Of a stretch of DNA of 64,000 nt, positions 21,337 through 30,686 are shown piece after piece. Both the position numbers and the translations under genes were made by a program. Below the pieces are notes generated by a model that had not been told where the DNA came from, did not search any database, and was given only the letters and a program-made list of their open reading frames with translations. Source of the DNA: Cladorrhinum sp. PSN259 (taxonomy: Eukaryota; Ascomycota; Sordariomycetes; Sordariales; Podosporaceae). The DNA lies in the NCBI GenBank assembly GCA_033725935.1, contig MU867091.1, positions 62,001 to 126,000 on the forward strand, written 5' to 3'. The first letter of the stretch is position 1; each line of letters opens with the position of its first letter.

Positions 21337-24237
21337 ATGGCTTCGTCAACGTCGACAATGTCAACATCAACAGCGTCGAGACCCTCACAGAACCTCTTTG
21401 AGGTTTATCTGCGACTACGGCCAAGCAGTGGGTCATCCACTAGCGGAGGGGAACGTTTCTTGAACGTCGAGGAGCAAGACACGGACAACGATGCACCAAG
21501 ACACATCACCCTCAATCCACCCAATGATCGTCGCCGCTCCGTCGAGAAGTTCGCCTTTACGCAGGTCTTTGAGGAAGATGCCACGCAGCTCGACGTCTTC
21601 CACTGCACCGGCGTCGCCAATTTGGTAGAGGGTGTATTAGCGCCATATGGCGGTGATGGTACAGATGCATTGCTGGCGACCCTAGGCGTCACAGGGTCGG
21701 GCAAGGTATGCAGTCGCTTGTGTCTACAATATCTCAAATATAGCTGACATTAGCAATCAACAAACACGCAGACGCACACCATCCTCGGGTCGCGAACCCA
21801 ACGTGGCATGATCCAACTCGCGCTCGATGTAATCTTTCGATCGCTGGGAGAGGACCTCCTCGACTGCACGTCGCATCCCACATTGGAGCAGTCCATTACC
21901 AACTCCGACGCCTCCGAGGCTATCATCCTTGCGGCGTCGGCTTTCATCGACGCCGTCTACGCCGATGCGCCGCCAGCGCCGGCGGTTGCACCCACGTTCT
22001 TCAAGTCCAGCTCTAATAGGGCGCCAACACCTTTGCTTGTAGGAGCTTTTCCAGTTTCCCCTTCGACTCCTGGTTTAGAGATGGAGGTCAACGATGCTCA
22101 TCGCATGCTCCTAATGCGGGGTAGTCCCAAGAGTGTGCGCATCGTCAGCCGGGAGGATTCCGTAGCGCCCCCAAGTCCCCCTTCTCCTTTTGTCCCAAGT
22201 AAACAACAACACCCCATTGGTCGTGGTATGGCCTTTTCTAGAAGCAATGCGCCTCGCGGCCAGCCAACCCAGCGAGTGCAGGGGTTCAAGAGAACTGCCC
22301 AAGGACGGCAGTCCCCCACCAAGCATTTCATGGCACCTACTGCATCCAATCGTATCAAGGCAACTACTAAACCATCTATCCAGAGCGAACCTGCAGGACC
22401 GACGCCGTCATCCCGCCAACTCCGCCGGCCGTCAACATTCCCACAGTCACCCGATGTGAGCGCCTTGACGGTATCATGCGACCCCTCATCCGAGTACTCG
22501 ATTGTAGTTTCCATGTACGAGGTATACAATGATCGAATCTTTGATCTTCTGACACCACCGACCAAGTCGACTTCAACAAAGGATTATCGACGACGTCCAC
22601 TGCTATTCAAGTTTACCGAGAACTCACCCGATCGCAAAATTGTAGCCGGCTTGCGCAAGGTAATTTGCGGAACCCTGCAGGAAGCATTGCTGGTTCTTGA
22701 AGCAGGGTTGCACGAGAGACGAGTGGCCGGAACGGGAAGTAACAGTGTAAGCTCACGAAGTCATGGATTCTTTTGCGTAGAAGTCAAGAAGCGCACCAAG
22801 ACGAGTAGACGGCACCACGATCTCCATTGGGGAGGCAGCACTTTGACCATTGTCGATCTTGCAGGGAGTGAGAGAGCAAGGGACGCCAAAACGGCGGGCG
22901 CCACATTGGCCGAAGCAGGAAAGATTAACGAGAGTCTGATGTACCTGGGCCAGTGCCTGCAGATGCAGAGCGACGCCATCACCAAGGACAGCAGCAGCAG
23001 CAACAACAACAACAACAACAAGCCCAACGTAGTCCCTTTTCGTCAGTGCAAGCTGACTGAGCTTTTGTTCTCCAACTCGTTCCCCTCTGTTTCTTCTGGT
23101 TCGTCTTCTGCTACTGCTGCTGCGCGCCACCACCGCAACCCGCAAAAGGCAGTGATGGTGGTCACTGCCGACCCTTTGGGGGATTACAACTCCACGTCTC
23201 AGATCTTGAGGTACAGCGCGCTAGCTAGGGAGGTTACGGTCCCGAGGATACCTAGCATTTCACAGACGATTCAGAGCGGTACCGCCCCGCATCAACCACA
23301 ACGGCCACCGACGAGTTCTTCGACTGGTTCATCTTCTGTTGAGTCGCCTACTCTTCGGACTACCCACCACTATCAGTACAACTCCACCTCGTCTCGGCGA
23401 ATTTCTCCCCCTTCTCATCCTCATCAGTCGCTTCTCTCTTCCACACAGACTTATCGCACCAACATGTCTCCTCCTGGTTCCGCCACTTTTCACTCTCCAC
23501 CGCCTGATATGCACCGCACCACGATGGAACTTGCCGCTCTAGAGATTGCCCGTCTCTCTGAAGAGTTAGATTACACGAGGCAAGCACTAGAAGCTGAGCG
23601 ATCAGCTAGGGAGGAAGCAGAGTCTCACTTGCTGTCCATGGAAGACAAGATGATTGAGCTCGAGCAGGCTATCCGGGAGGATTGTACCGCAGAGTTTGAG
23701 AGGAGACTGGACATTGAGATGGCCAGGTGGAGGGCTACGATGCAGGTTGAGATGGAGAGGGGCGAAGAGCATTGGGGGAGGAAGATTGAAGTGTTTGAGA
23801 GGATGAGTTTTGGTCATAATCAGTTACAGACCGAGAGTAGTGAGGAAGAGGAAGAGGACTATGCAGATGGGGATGAAGACAAGGAGAATGTGTATGTGAA
23901 GGACGAGGATGAGGACTTGGAGATCGAGATGGACAGGTTGAGGAGGGAGAATGAGGTTTTGAGGAGGGAGCTGATATGTTTGAGTCCTAGCAGGAGACGG
24001 GTTCAGCCGCTTGGAGAGAGGGCGGGGGGAGGGGGAGGTAGTGACATCGATATTAACGTTAATGGGAGGGATGGGTTGAGAGGTAAGCTAGAGAGCTTGA
24101 GGGTTGATGATGATGAGCCGAGTACGAGTAATGGTAGCGGGAAAAGGGTGAGGAAGTTGGGGGGTAGAAGGTGGAATGGTGGGGTCAAGTTGGATGATGA
24201 TGTCGATGTTGATGATGATGATGATGATATGTTTTAG
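21337..24237 (+). CDS. Kinesin-like motor protein, kinesin-6-like
   Basis: Two exons, 21337-21705 and 21772-24237, give 944 aa. The intron falls inside the P-loop: GVTGSGK ends exon 1 and THTILGS opens exon 2. Other kinesin hallmarks are SMYEVYNDRIFDLL, switch I NSVSSRSH near residue 447, switch II VDLAGSER near residue 485, and KINESLMYLGQCL. Between the P-loop (about residue 120) and switch I there are some 325 residues, roughly 200 more than in a standard motor. Most of this is Pro/Ser-rich. A long insert here is a known feature of kinesin-6 (MKLP-type, mitotic spindle midzone), so kinesin-6 is my best guess. After the motor come a Ser/Pro linker, a coiled coil (about residues 705-810), acidic runs and a C-terminal Asp-rich tail. 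The frame is open upstream to an ATG at 21115; I chose 21337, where the Ser/Thr-rich start precedes the motor. Confidence 0.85.
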
Positions 24238-24821
24238 TATGGATAGATGGGGGTTTTCTACTACGCTGGTTATACAGTCCAGCTCTAATCTCTTTCTCCT
24301 TTGTCTGGTTAGGTTTATGTCGGATTAGGTTGGGCTGGGTTGGGCGGTCTAGGTGTTGTTTTGAGATACCATTGAGCAGAGATATATTCTCATTTTCATC
24401 TTTTTATATTTATCTTCTTCCCACTTGCTTTCCCTTGTTGTATTACTTGAAAAGATTATTAATGTCTTCTCCTCTGTCTTGGAAACTAGTATCTCGGGGT
24501 TTTTTTTGGGGTTTTTTTGGGGGGGATTTTCTTTCTGCATTTTGGGCTGGGTGTGATGGATGGGAATGCGGTTGCCCTTTCGCCTTCCAACTTCAATGGT
24601 GTGCAGTGGCGTGGGCCACGATTTCCGAGTCCTTTCCCGAGCAAACGGAAGAGAAGGAGCATATCGAGAGGTTGGGTGCCGAGTCCCCGCCTGACTAAAA
24701 CGATTTTATGTTATTAGAGCTTTGCCTCTCCTCGATCGCGCCTCTCCTTCTTACTTGGTTCATCATTTGCTCCATTCTTCACTCACTGAGCTCTTCGCAT
24801 AAACAACATTGATACGCAAGC
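24238..24821. other. Intergenic, kinesin 3' flank and next promoter
   Basis: T- and G-rich sequence after the kinesin stop, with no supported gene. The last 100 nt, pyrimidine-rich up to ATG 24822, look like the leader of the next gene. Confidence 0.4.
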
Positions 24822-26086
24822 ATGGCTACGCTTCTAGATGACACCGAGGGCACTGGGATAATGGTTAAGGAGCCTTATGAAGAAGAAGTCGTCGGTATCA
24901 ATGAGGATCCTGAAACCGACTCTTTTGAGCACCACGAGTCTCAGTCTGGGCTTCATTACAACAGTCCCATTAGCGACGATTCTCAACACGATTCTCAACA
25001 CGATTCTCAAGTAGAGACGACCAGTTCCAGCAGTTCCGGTAGTGATGATGATGGTATCGAGTATTCAATCGTCACGGCTCCCCCGTACGATGCAGCACAA
25101 ACTCCCCATTTCACGCGTGGTACGAAGCCCCTTCCAGTCAGCCTCCTTACCAATCACACTACTAACCTTGCTCCCTTATCAAGCAATCGTACTTGTTGTC
25201 GCAAGCAATACTGAATGGAACACCGGATTCGTCGTTGAGAGCCCCTTGGGTGGGGGCCAACATGTGGTGGTGACGACGGCAGAGCTCTTCTTAACACGCG
25301 ACCTTCAGCCCGTATACACCTGCTGGATTGTTGCCGGAGCAGGCACCAACAAGGTTGAATATCGCTATGGCGCTTGGCCGCACTTTGAGTGGCCAGACAT
25401 GTGCAACTGCGTTGGTTTCGGGAGACGTCTCGTTTATATACCGCTCAACGCATGTTTTAAAACGGTCAAACCCTTGAGGCTACGAGAACCGCCCTGCCCC
25501 TGCGTGGACATGCCGGTTCGCGTTTATGGATTTGTCGACAATAATCACCCAACTTGGCGAGACGCGTCTGTTTTGCAAAGGCCATGTGGGACTCTCGGTA
25601 TGGGTGTGAGCACAATCACATATGACAAGCATCAAGCCGTCGCGACGGGGGATTATAACACGCCTTGCGATGGCTTTCGGGTTCCTGGGGCCGTGGGGGG
25701 CCCAGTGATGGACGAGGAAGGGTATGTCGTTGCTGCCTCTATTGGCACTCAGCGTGCCGCTCCCATGACTCTTTTTGCTCTTGGGGACAAGAATTATTAC
25801 GGTTGCTGGTTTCGGAGGGACCACATTCTGCCACCCGAGTTCTACGACTTGATACCTCGACATGATGATGATTGCCTGGTTTGCGAGGGAAAGGGAGAGG
25901 TTACAGAGGTACATGAGTTTTTCACTTTTTGAACTATTTGTCTCTTGCACACTAACGTTGTTTTCTTTGCAGCGAGCGCAGCCTAGACTGGAAATTACTA
26001 CGGAATGGGGATTCTGGGTTGCGACGGGGGTTTTGGGGGTTTTGTTCAAGTTGGGGTCTATGGGGGGCTCTGCCACTGGTTCTTGA
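24822..26086 (+). CDS. Trypsin-like-fold protein with altered catalytic residues, C-terminal hydrophobic segment
   Basis: Three exons, 24822-25119, 25184-25908 and 25973-26086, join in frame to 378 aa. Both introns have clear CTAAC branch points. Residues 1-99 are acidic and Ser-rich, with three copies of a DSQ(H) repeat. The middle resembles a chymotrypsin-fold protease: AIVLVVASN, GFVVESPLGGGQHVVVTTAE and, later, CDGFRVPGAVGGPVMDEEG followed by YVVAASIG, which aligns with the GxSGGP loop and the strand after it. At the places where His (TAAH-like) and Ser (GxSGGP) are expected the sequence has Glu and Val, so it is probably not an active protease of this class. Cysteines are numerous. A CLVCEGKGE motif precedes the last intron. 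The last exon encodes a hydrophobic stretch (GFWVATGVLGVLFKLG) that may anchor the protein in a membrane. The family call is tentative. Confidence 0.6.
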
Positions 26087-27199
26087 TATTTGATTATGAG
26101 TCTCTGAATCTCTGGAGAGCGAGTGATAGATCTCAGGTTGGTTTTAGAGAGCGGTTACTGAAGTTGGTTGATTGCAGGTATCGGGTAAACAGACGTAGAA
26201 CTAGAATTCCATTTTCTTTCTTATTCACTACTTGGTATGAATGGTTCAGACGGGAGACAATGCAACTGTGGCTGCCCGCGGAGAGGCGGAGGAGAACAGC
26301 ATGGTTGATATGAGGTGATTAAAATGAATCTTACAGAGATTTGTGGATGATAGATATCTAATGTACTTTATTCAGAGGGATTGTGCAGACCCGACTATAT
26401 TCGTTGTTTGTTTAATCTGGTTGTCTCCAGTCGCAAAAAGGGGTGGCTCCTCCTGCATGGGTTGTCTGAGTGACTAGCCGTCAGACCTCGTAGTTTTTGG
26501 TAAATGATTTAAATGGTTGTTCTCTGTGCAACTTCTAATACCTGATTCCTTCAAACTTGATCCATGATTTTATCTTAGCCAAGGCTCAGTTCGACTCGGG
26601 ATGGTAGGCAGCTTTTCCCCTTTGAGTTGTGAATTTTCTCGTCCTTTTGCGTTTTCAGCCCTTGTGATTGACCCAACCAACTGCATGTTCCAAAATCATC
26701 CTATATATGAATTAATATATCCCGCAAAGGTGTAACCTCAACTGCCATTCTTGGAACCGAACCACCCAACATCATTCTTTTTTTTCTTTGGTTACATATA
26801 CCCACCAAAGAAGTGCTTACATGCTCTCGGCCGATGACACCCACCCAATATTGTCTGTCCCCTTTGTTCGACCACTCATATCGTGTACCGGCGCTTTCGG
26901 CCCCAAGGGATGTGTCCTGCGTCCGGATGTCTGGTGCTGCAATGCTACACTACCCCACGACAAAAGCTGACCTTTAACCGGATTTCCACGCGGTGCCCCT
27001 TCTCGCCAAGCTCCGAACGATGATGACGCCGGGAGTCAGATATACTCCTCCGTGGCCTTTTCCCTTTCGACTTTGTATGATCAAATCACAGAAAGAAAAC
27101 CATCATATCGATGTCACGATAACGCGCAAAAACGACCATCGAGCGTGCGGCTGTACTTAGAGAATACCTTGACGGCAAGGCAATACTGGAACATATAAA
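26087..27199. other. Intergenic, no supported gene
   Basis: 1.1 kb between two genes on the same strand. Only short frames are present. The right part should hold the promoter of the caspase-like gene. No repeats of note. Confidence 0.4.
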
Positions 27200-28885
27200 A
27201 TGGACGATGACTTTTCTGAACGATGGGAGCGCCACATCTCTGCTCTCAGAAACGAGTTTTCCACTTCCAGTGTGCGGGCACTGACCTCTGGATCGAGAAG
27301 TCCCAACGGGGAGGAGCCAGAAGGGACCTATCCATCCAAAGGATGGAATGACCAGTATAATTCAGTTGTCGACATCCTCGACGATCTGGCATTGTCCGTT
27401 ATTCTCGTCTCATTTCCTTATCTCTTTCACAGCTGACCATTCTTACCCCTATTGGTAGACAATCACCAAATACAATAATAACAACAACAAACACGACCTC
27501 CCAGTCCCCACGAACGCCCTGGTTCACAGACACCGAAACCGCCTTGTCCTCCCCTGAGGAGGCAACAACAAGCTGGCCACGCTTTTCTCATTCCCAACCA
27601 TGTTCCTCGCCATCATATACCACCTCCAAACCAGCTCCAACAGCATCAACGCCCACACAACCGAAACCCCGCTCTCTTCTCTTCCCACCGCTCAAAAATC
27701 CAACGCAAGCAATAACACCACAGACAACGATCCACTCCCCGTTTTACATCCCCCAACCGCCACCTCCAACCTCGGTCTCTTGTCTTTTACTCTCCTGGGC
27801 GCCACCAAACACCCGTCTGGGCTCAGACGGCCAGTTACTTTCCCCTTCCTTGCCCTCGGACACTGACTCTCTGAGAAACACACTAAAGAAGAGAGGTTAC
27901 AAAGTGCAGTGTCGAGTCATTCCGAGTGATTATCCGACCAGTGCGGTGGAGGGGTTCGTTGATCGGTTCTTGTATCATCAGCAGAGTGGTGGTGGTGGTG
28001 GTCATGGTAGCCTTCCAAAGAATGGGGGGAGCGGCGGCAGCAGCAGCGGGGAACTGATGATTATTTATTATCGCGGGTTCGGGTGGACGGACGGGGAGGG
28101 AAGGTTGGTTTTTTCTAGGTATGTTTTTTTCTTCTTTCCAACAACACTAAGCATAATCAATGACATGACGATCCATCCATCCATCCATCTATCTATCTAT
28201 CTATCTATATATATATACAGGATAAAATATTTACTAACCTGTGATGTTATGACACAGTGGAGAACAAACTGCCGGCAGCCAGTTCTACTGGGACGACATC
28301 CAAACGCCCATAATGCAGCACCCTTCCGACGTCCTCATGATCTTTGACTGCACCGCCTTGCCACACACGCAGCAGGAAATAAGACTGGGCGGCAACAGCA
28401 CCAGCACGTTTAGCATTTCTCCGAAAGGCACGAAGCAGGTGCTGGGAGTCTGCGTTCCCTCTTTTCCAGGGGGCTCTTTCACTCAACAACAACAACGACG
28501 GCATTATTCAGATTACCATGATGACGATTATGGGACAATGCAAAAACCAAACGACACACTTACCCGCTCCCTCTGCAATATTCTTTCCTTTTTCTCTCAA
28601 AATGATTTTCAACCAAAAGAGGAAGAACAAGAAGAGAATAGAGAAGTGCTTTCGCTGCAGAGGTTATGTTCCCTCATACGACAGGACATCCGATCACATT
28701 CGCAACTGGAAAACAACAACAACAGCTCGGAGGCACTTGCCTCGAGGGTATTCGTCACGCAGTTGGGTGGAGGACAGTTGTTGGATATTTACTTGCCGAT
28801 TCTTCCTGCAATATTCGGCAGTAACAGATTTTCAAGTTCCTTTGGGGGTGGTGTAGGAGGGAGAGTGGATGAGATGATGAGATGA
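27200..28885 (+). CDS. Divergent caspase-like (C14-like) protein lacking the catalytic His
   Basis: Three exons, about 27200-27393, 27459-28118 and 28258-28885, give 493 aa. The first donor (GTCCGT) is weak, so that border is uncertain; the second intron has GTATGT and a CTAAC branch. After a Ser/Thr/Pro-rich linker comes a domain with the order of a fungal caspase-like fold: VSCLLLSWAPP, then a helix with TLKKRGYKVQCRVIP, then LMIIYYRGFGWTD, then VLMIFDCTALP. In active relatives the third element reads YxGHG with the dyad His, and the fourth ends in the catalytic Asp-Cys. Here His is Phe while the Cys is kept. Later blocks (LTRSLCNIL, LQRLCSLIRQ, VFVTQLGG) also fit the family. Low-complexity Gly, Gln and Asn runs interrupt the domain. 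Possible roles are a pseudo-enzyme or a regulator of cell death; both are inference. Confidence 0.58.
28171..28217 (+). repeat. Compound microsatellite in intron 2 of the caspase-like gene
   Basis: About four ATCC units, then about five ATCT units, then a short AT run, all inside the intron 28119-28257. The run sits upstream of the branch point, so length changes would not alter the protein. Confidence 0.9.
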
Positions 28886-29061
28886 GGAAAGCTGCTGTTG
28901 GTGTGGTTGCTCTAAACTAGGAGAAAGCAAAAGGGACAGAGATGGATCCTTGTATTTTCAATACATAGGAGTTCAATCAATACATGCCAAGTCAGATGTG
29001 ATAAAACTGTGCTTTCAACTGCTTTCAACTGCTTTTATCTTAATCCATTATCCCCGACTGA

Positions 29062-30513
29062 TCACGCCCAACTCCACTGCTTCCCCTTCCACCTCCTGGG
29101 CGGCAACTCCTTACTAGGCTCCAGCATCCCCCAATCCCAATCCTTCTTTACGTAGAAATGCCGATCAGCCTGCTTGAAATTCAACGTCCGCCCCATCCTC
29201 AGCAGCTCCAGCATCATGATGTTGTTCGGCATCGGGATGCCCAGCTCCTGGCCCTTCCTGACAATGTACCCGTTCACGTCCTCTAAACTCAGCCCGTTGT
29301 TCAGTTCAGTCGGATAATTTCTCTTGAGCTCGGGGTTTCTCTCTCTAACCGGCTCCCATTTCTGAATCAGGCTGTAGTTTTTCTCCTGCTGGCCCATCTC
29401 GTAGTTGATCAGCGACTTTAGGTTCTTGGGCAGCAACCTCTCACGTATGTTGCTGTATCCCGTTTTGGGTGCGAGCGCAAAGATTACTTGGCAGACCTCC
29501 TTGGTGATGAGTTTCAAGATCCTTTGCCGCTCTGCTGTTGCTCTTAGCTGGCCTATAGTGCACCCGAACAGACCGGCGGTGCCGTGGAGGACTGCTTGGA
29601 TTGCGAGTTTCTCGAGGTGGTTGAGGTACATGAGTTTGGGTGGTAAGATTTTGACGTCGAGGGAGGATGTGGCGAGGAGTTGTTGAATGAGGTATGGTAG
29701 TGGTGGTTCCGCATTTTCAGGGTTGTCGGCGTTGTCCATTTCGGATTGTTTTGAATATTCTTTTGATCGTGCTTCTTGTTCTGATATAAGCCCTTCTTCA
29801 TTTTCCCACCCTTCCCCATCCTCCTCCTTCGCCTCCGTCTCCACCTCCATTGGTCTATCATTTTCATTCTCTCCATTTTCTGAAGCTGTCCCAGACCCCC
29901 ACGCACTCAACTTCTCCCCGTATATCAAACCAATCTCTAATGGGCCCGGCTTTTCGAGGTAAATGCTAAAAGGATCGTTATCGGGCGACGAAGAAACCTG
30001 CGCTCTGCACAAACTCGTCCAAAACCTAGGTCTTCGCTTGCCATTTGGAAACATTTTCATCACCTCCTCGATGACGCCAAACCCCTGATGCAAGAACAAA
30101 ACCTCGCTGTGGCGCCCCAACAGATGAACGAACGGTTTTATGGCGTCCTTTGCTTGCGACGGATGCGTCGAAAGAATCAGACTGGCTATTTTCCCCCTTT
30201 GCTTGCCGATCCCCGGGCGGCTTGATATATCTTCTGATACGGCCCTCGTGAAACCGTCATAGTGGAGGTATTGTATTTTTGGATTTTTTTGAAACTCCTT
30301 CAGCACTTTTAGATTGGGAACTATCATGCGCAGCGGCAGGTTCTGATCATGATCTTTGAGCGAATAGGCGACGTATTGGCCGAGATTTCCCAGTCCGAGA
30401 ATGTATATTCGCAGTGGGTTGAGCACGACTTCTTTGATCTGTTTTTGCATTGAATTGATTTCGGCTTGAGTTTTTCGTATTGGTCGGGTCGAGATGTGAC
30501 TTGGACGGAACAT
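29062..30513 (-). CDS. Ketopantoate reductase (PanE/ApbA) family protein
   Basis: A single exon of 483 aa from ATG 30513, where the N-terminus is basic and Ser-rich (FRPSHISTRPIRKTQ) like a mitochondrial presequence. A further in-frame ATG at 30630 would add 39 hydrophobic residues. The Rossmann start is clear: RIYILGLGNLGQYVAYSLKD, a GxGxxG-type loop. It is followed by IASLILSTHPSQAKDAI, VLFLHQGFGVIEE and the C-terminal KLAIQAVLHGTAGLFGC helix typical of ApbA_C. The canonical enzyme reduces ketopantoate to pantoate in pantothenate synthesis. The length (about 480 aa against 300-350), an acidic insert at roughly residues 230-300 and the long C-terminus point to a divergent member. Fungal mitochondrial proteins related to the cytochrome b translation activator Cbs2 share this fold, so that is a real alternative. 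Confidence 0.75.
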   Translation of the reverse strand: MFRPSHISTRPIRKTQAEINSMQKQIKEVVLNPLRIYILGLGNLGQYVAYSLKDHDQNLPLRMIVPNLKVLKEFQKNPKIQYLHYDGFTRAVSEDISSRPGIGKQRGKIASLILSTHPSQAKDAIKPFVHLLGRHSEVLFLHQGFGVIEEVMKMFPNGKRRPRFWTSLCRAQVSSSPDNDPFSIYLEKPGPLEIGLIYGEKLSAWGSGTASENGENENDRPMEVETEAKEEDGEGWENEEGLISEQEARSKEYSKQSEMDNADNPENAEPPLPYLIQQLLATSSLDVKILPPKLMYLNHLEKLAIQAVLHGTAGLFGCTIGQLRATAERQRILKLITKEVCQVIFALAPKTGYSNIRERLLPKNLKSLINYEMGQQEKNYSLIQKWEPVRERNPELKRNYPTELNNGLSLEDVNGYIVRKGQELGIPMPNNIMMLELLRMGRTLNFKQADRHFYVKKDWDWGMLEPSKELPPRRWKGKQWSWA

Positions 30514-30686
30514 TGCCGAAAAAAATAAAAAGTAAAAATTATGGAATTCGAGGTTTTGAATGAAAGCGAGATGTTGAGGGAAAGTGTGAAGATGTAAAAA
30601 TGTGGGGCTGCTTTGCAAAAAATGAACCAATCCCGAATCTGTATCTATTTGTTTGTCGATAAATCCGGGTTAGGGTTGTCTGTTGT

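Noticed and set aside
20735..21436. Minus-strand frame of 233 codons
   Set aside because: Overlaps the first exon of the kinesin gene in antisense and lacks protein features.
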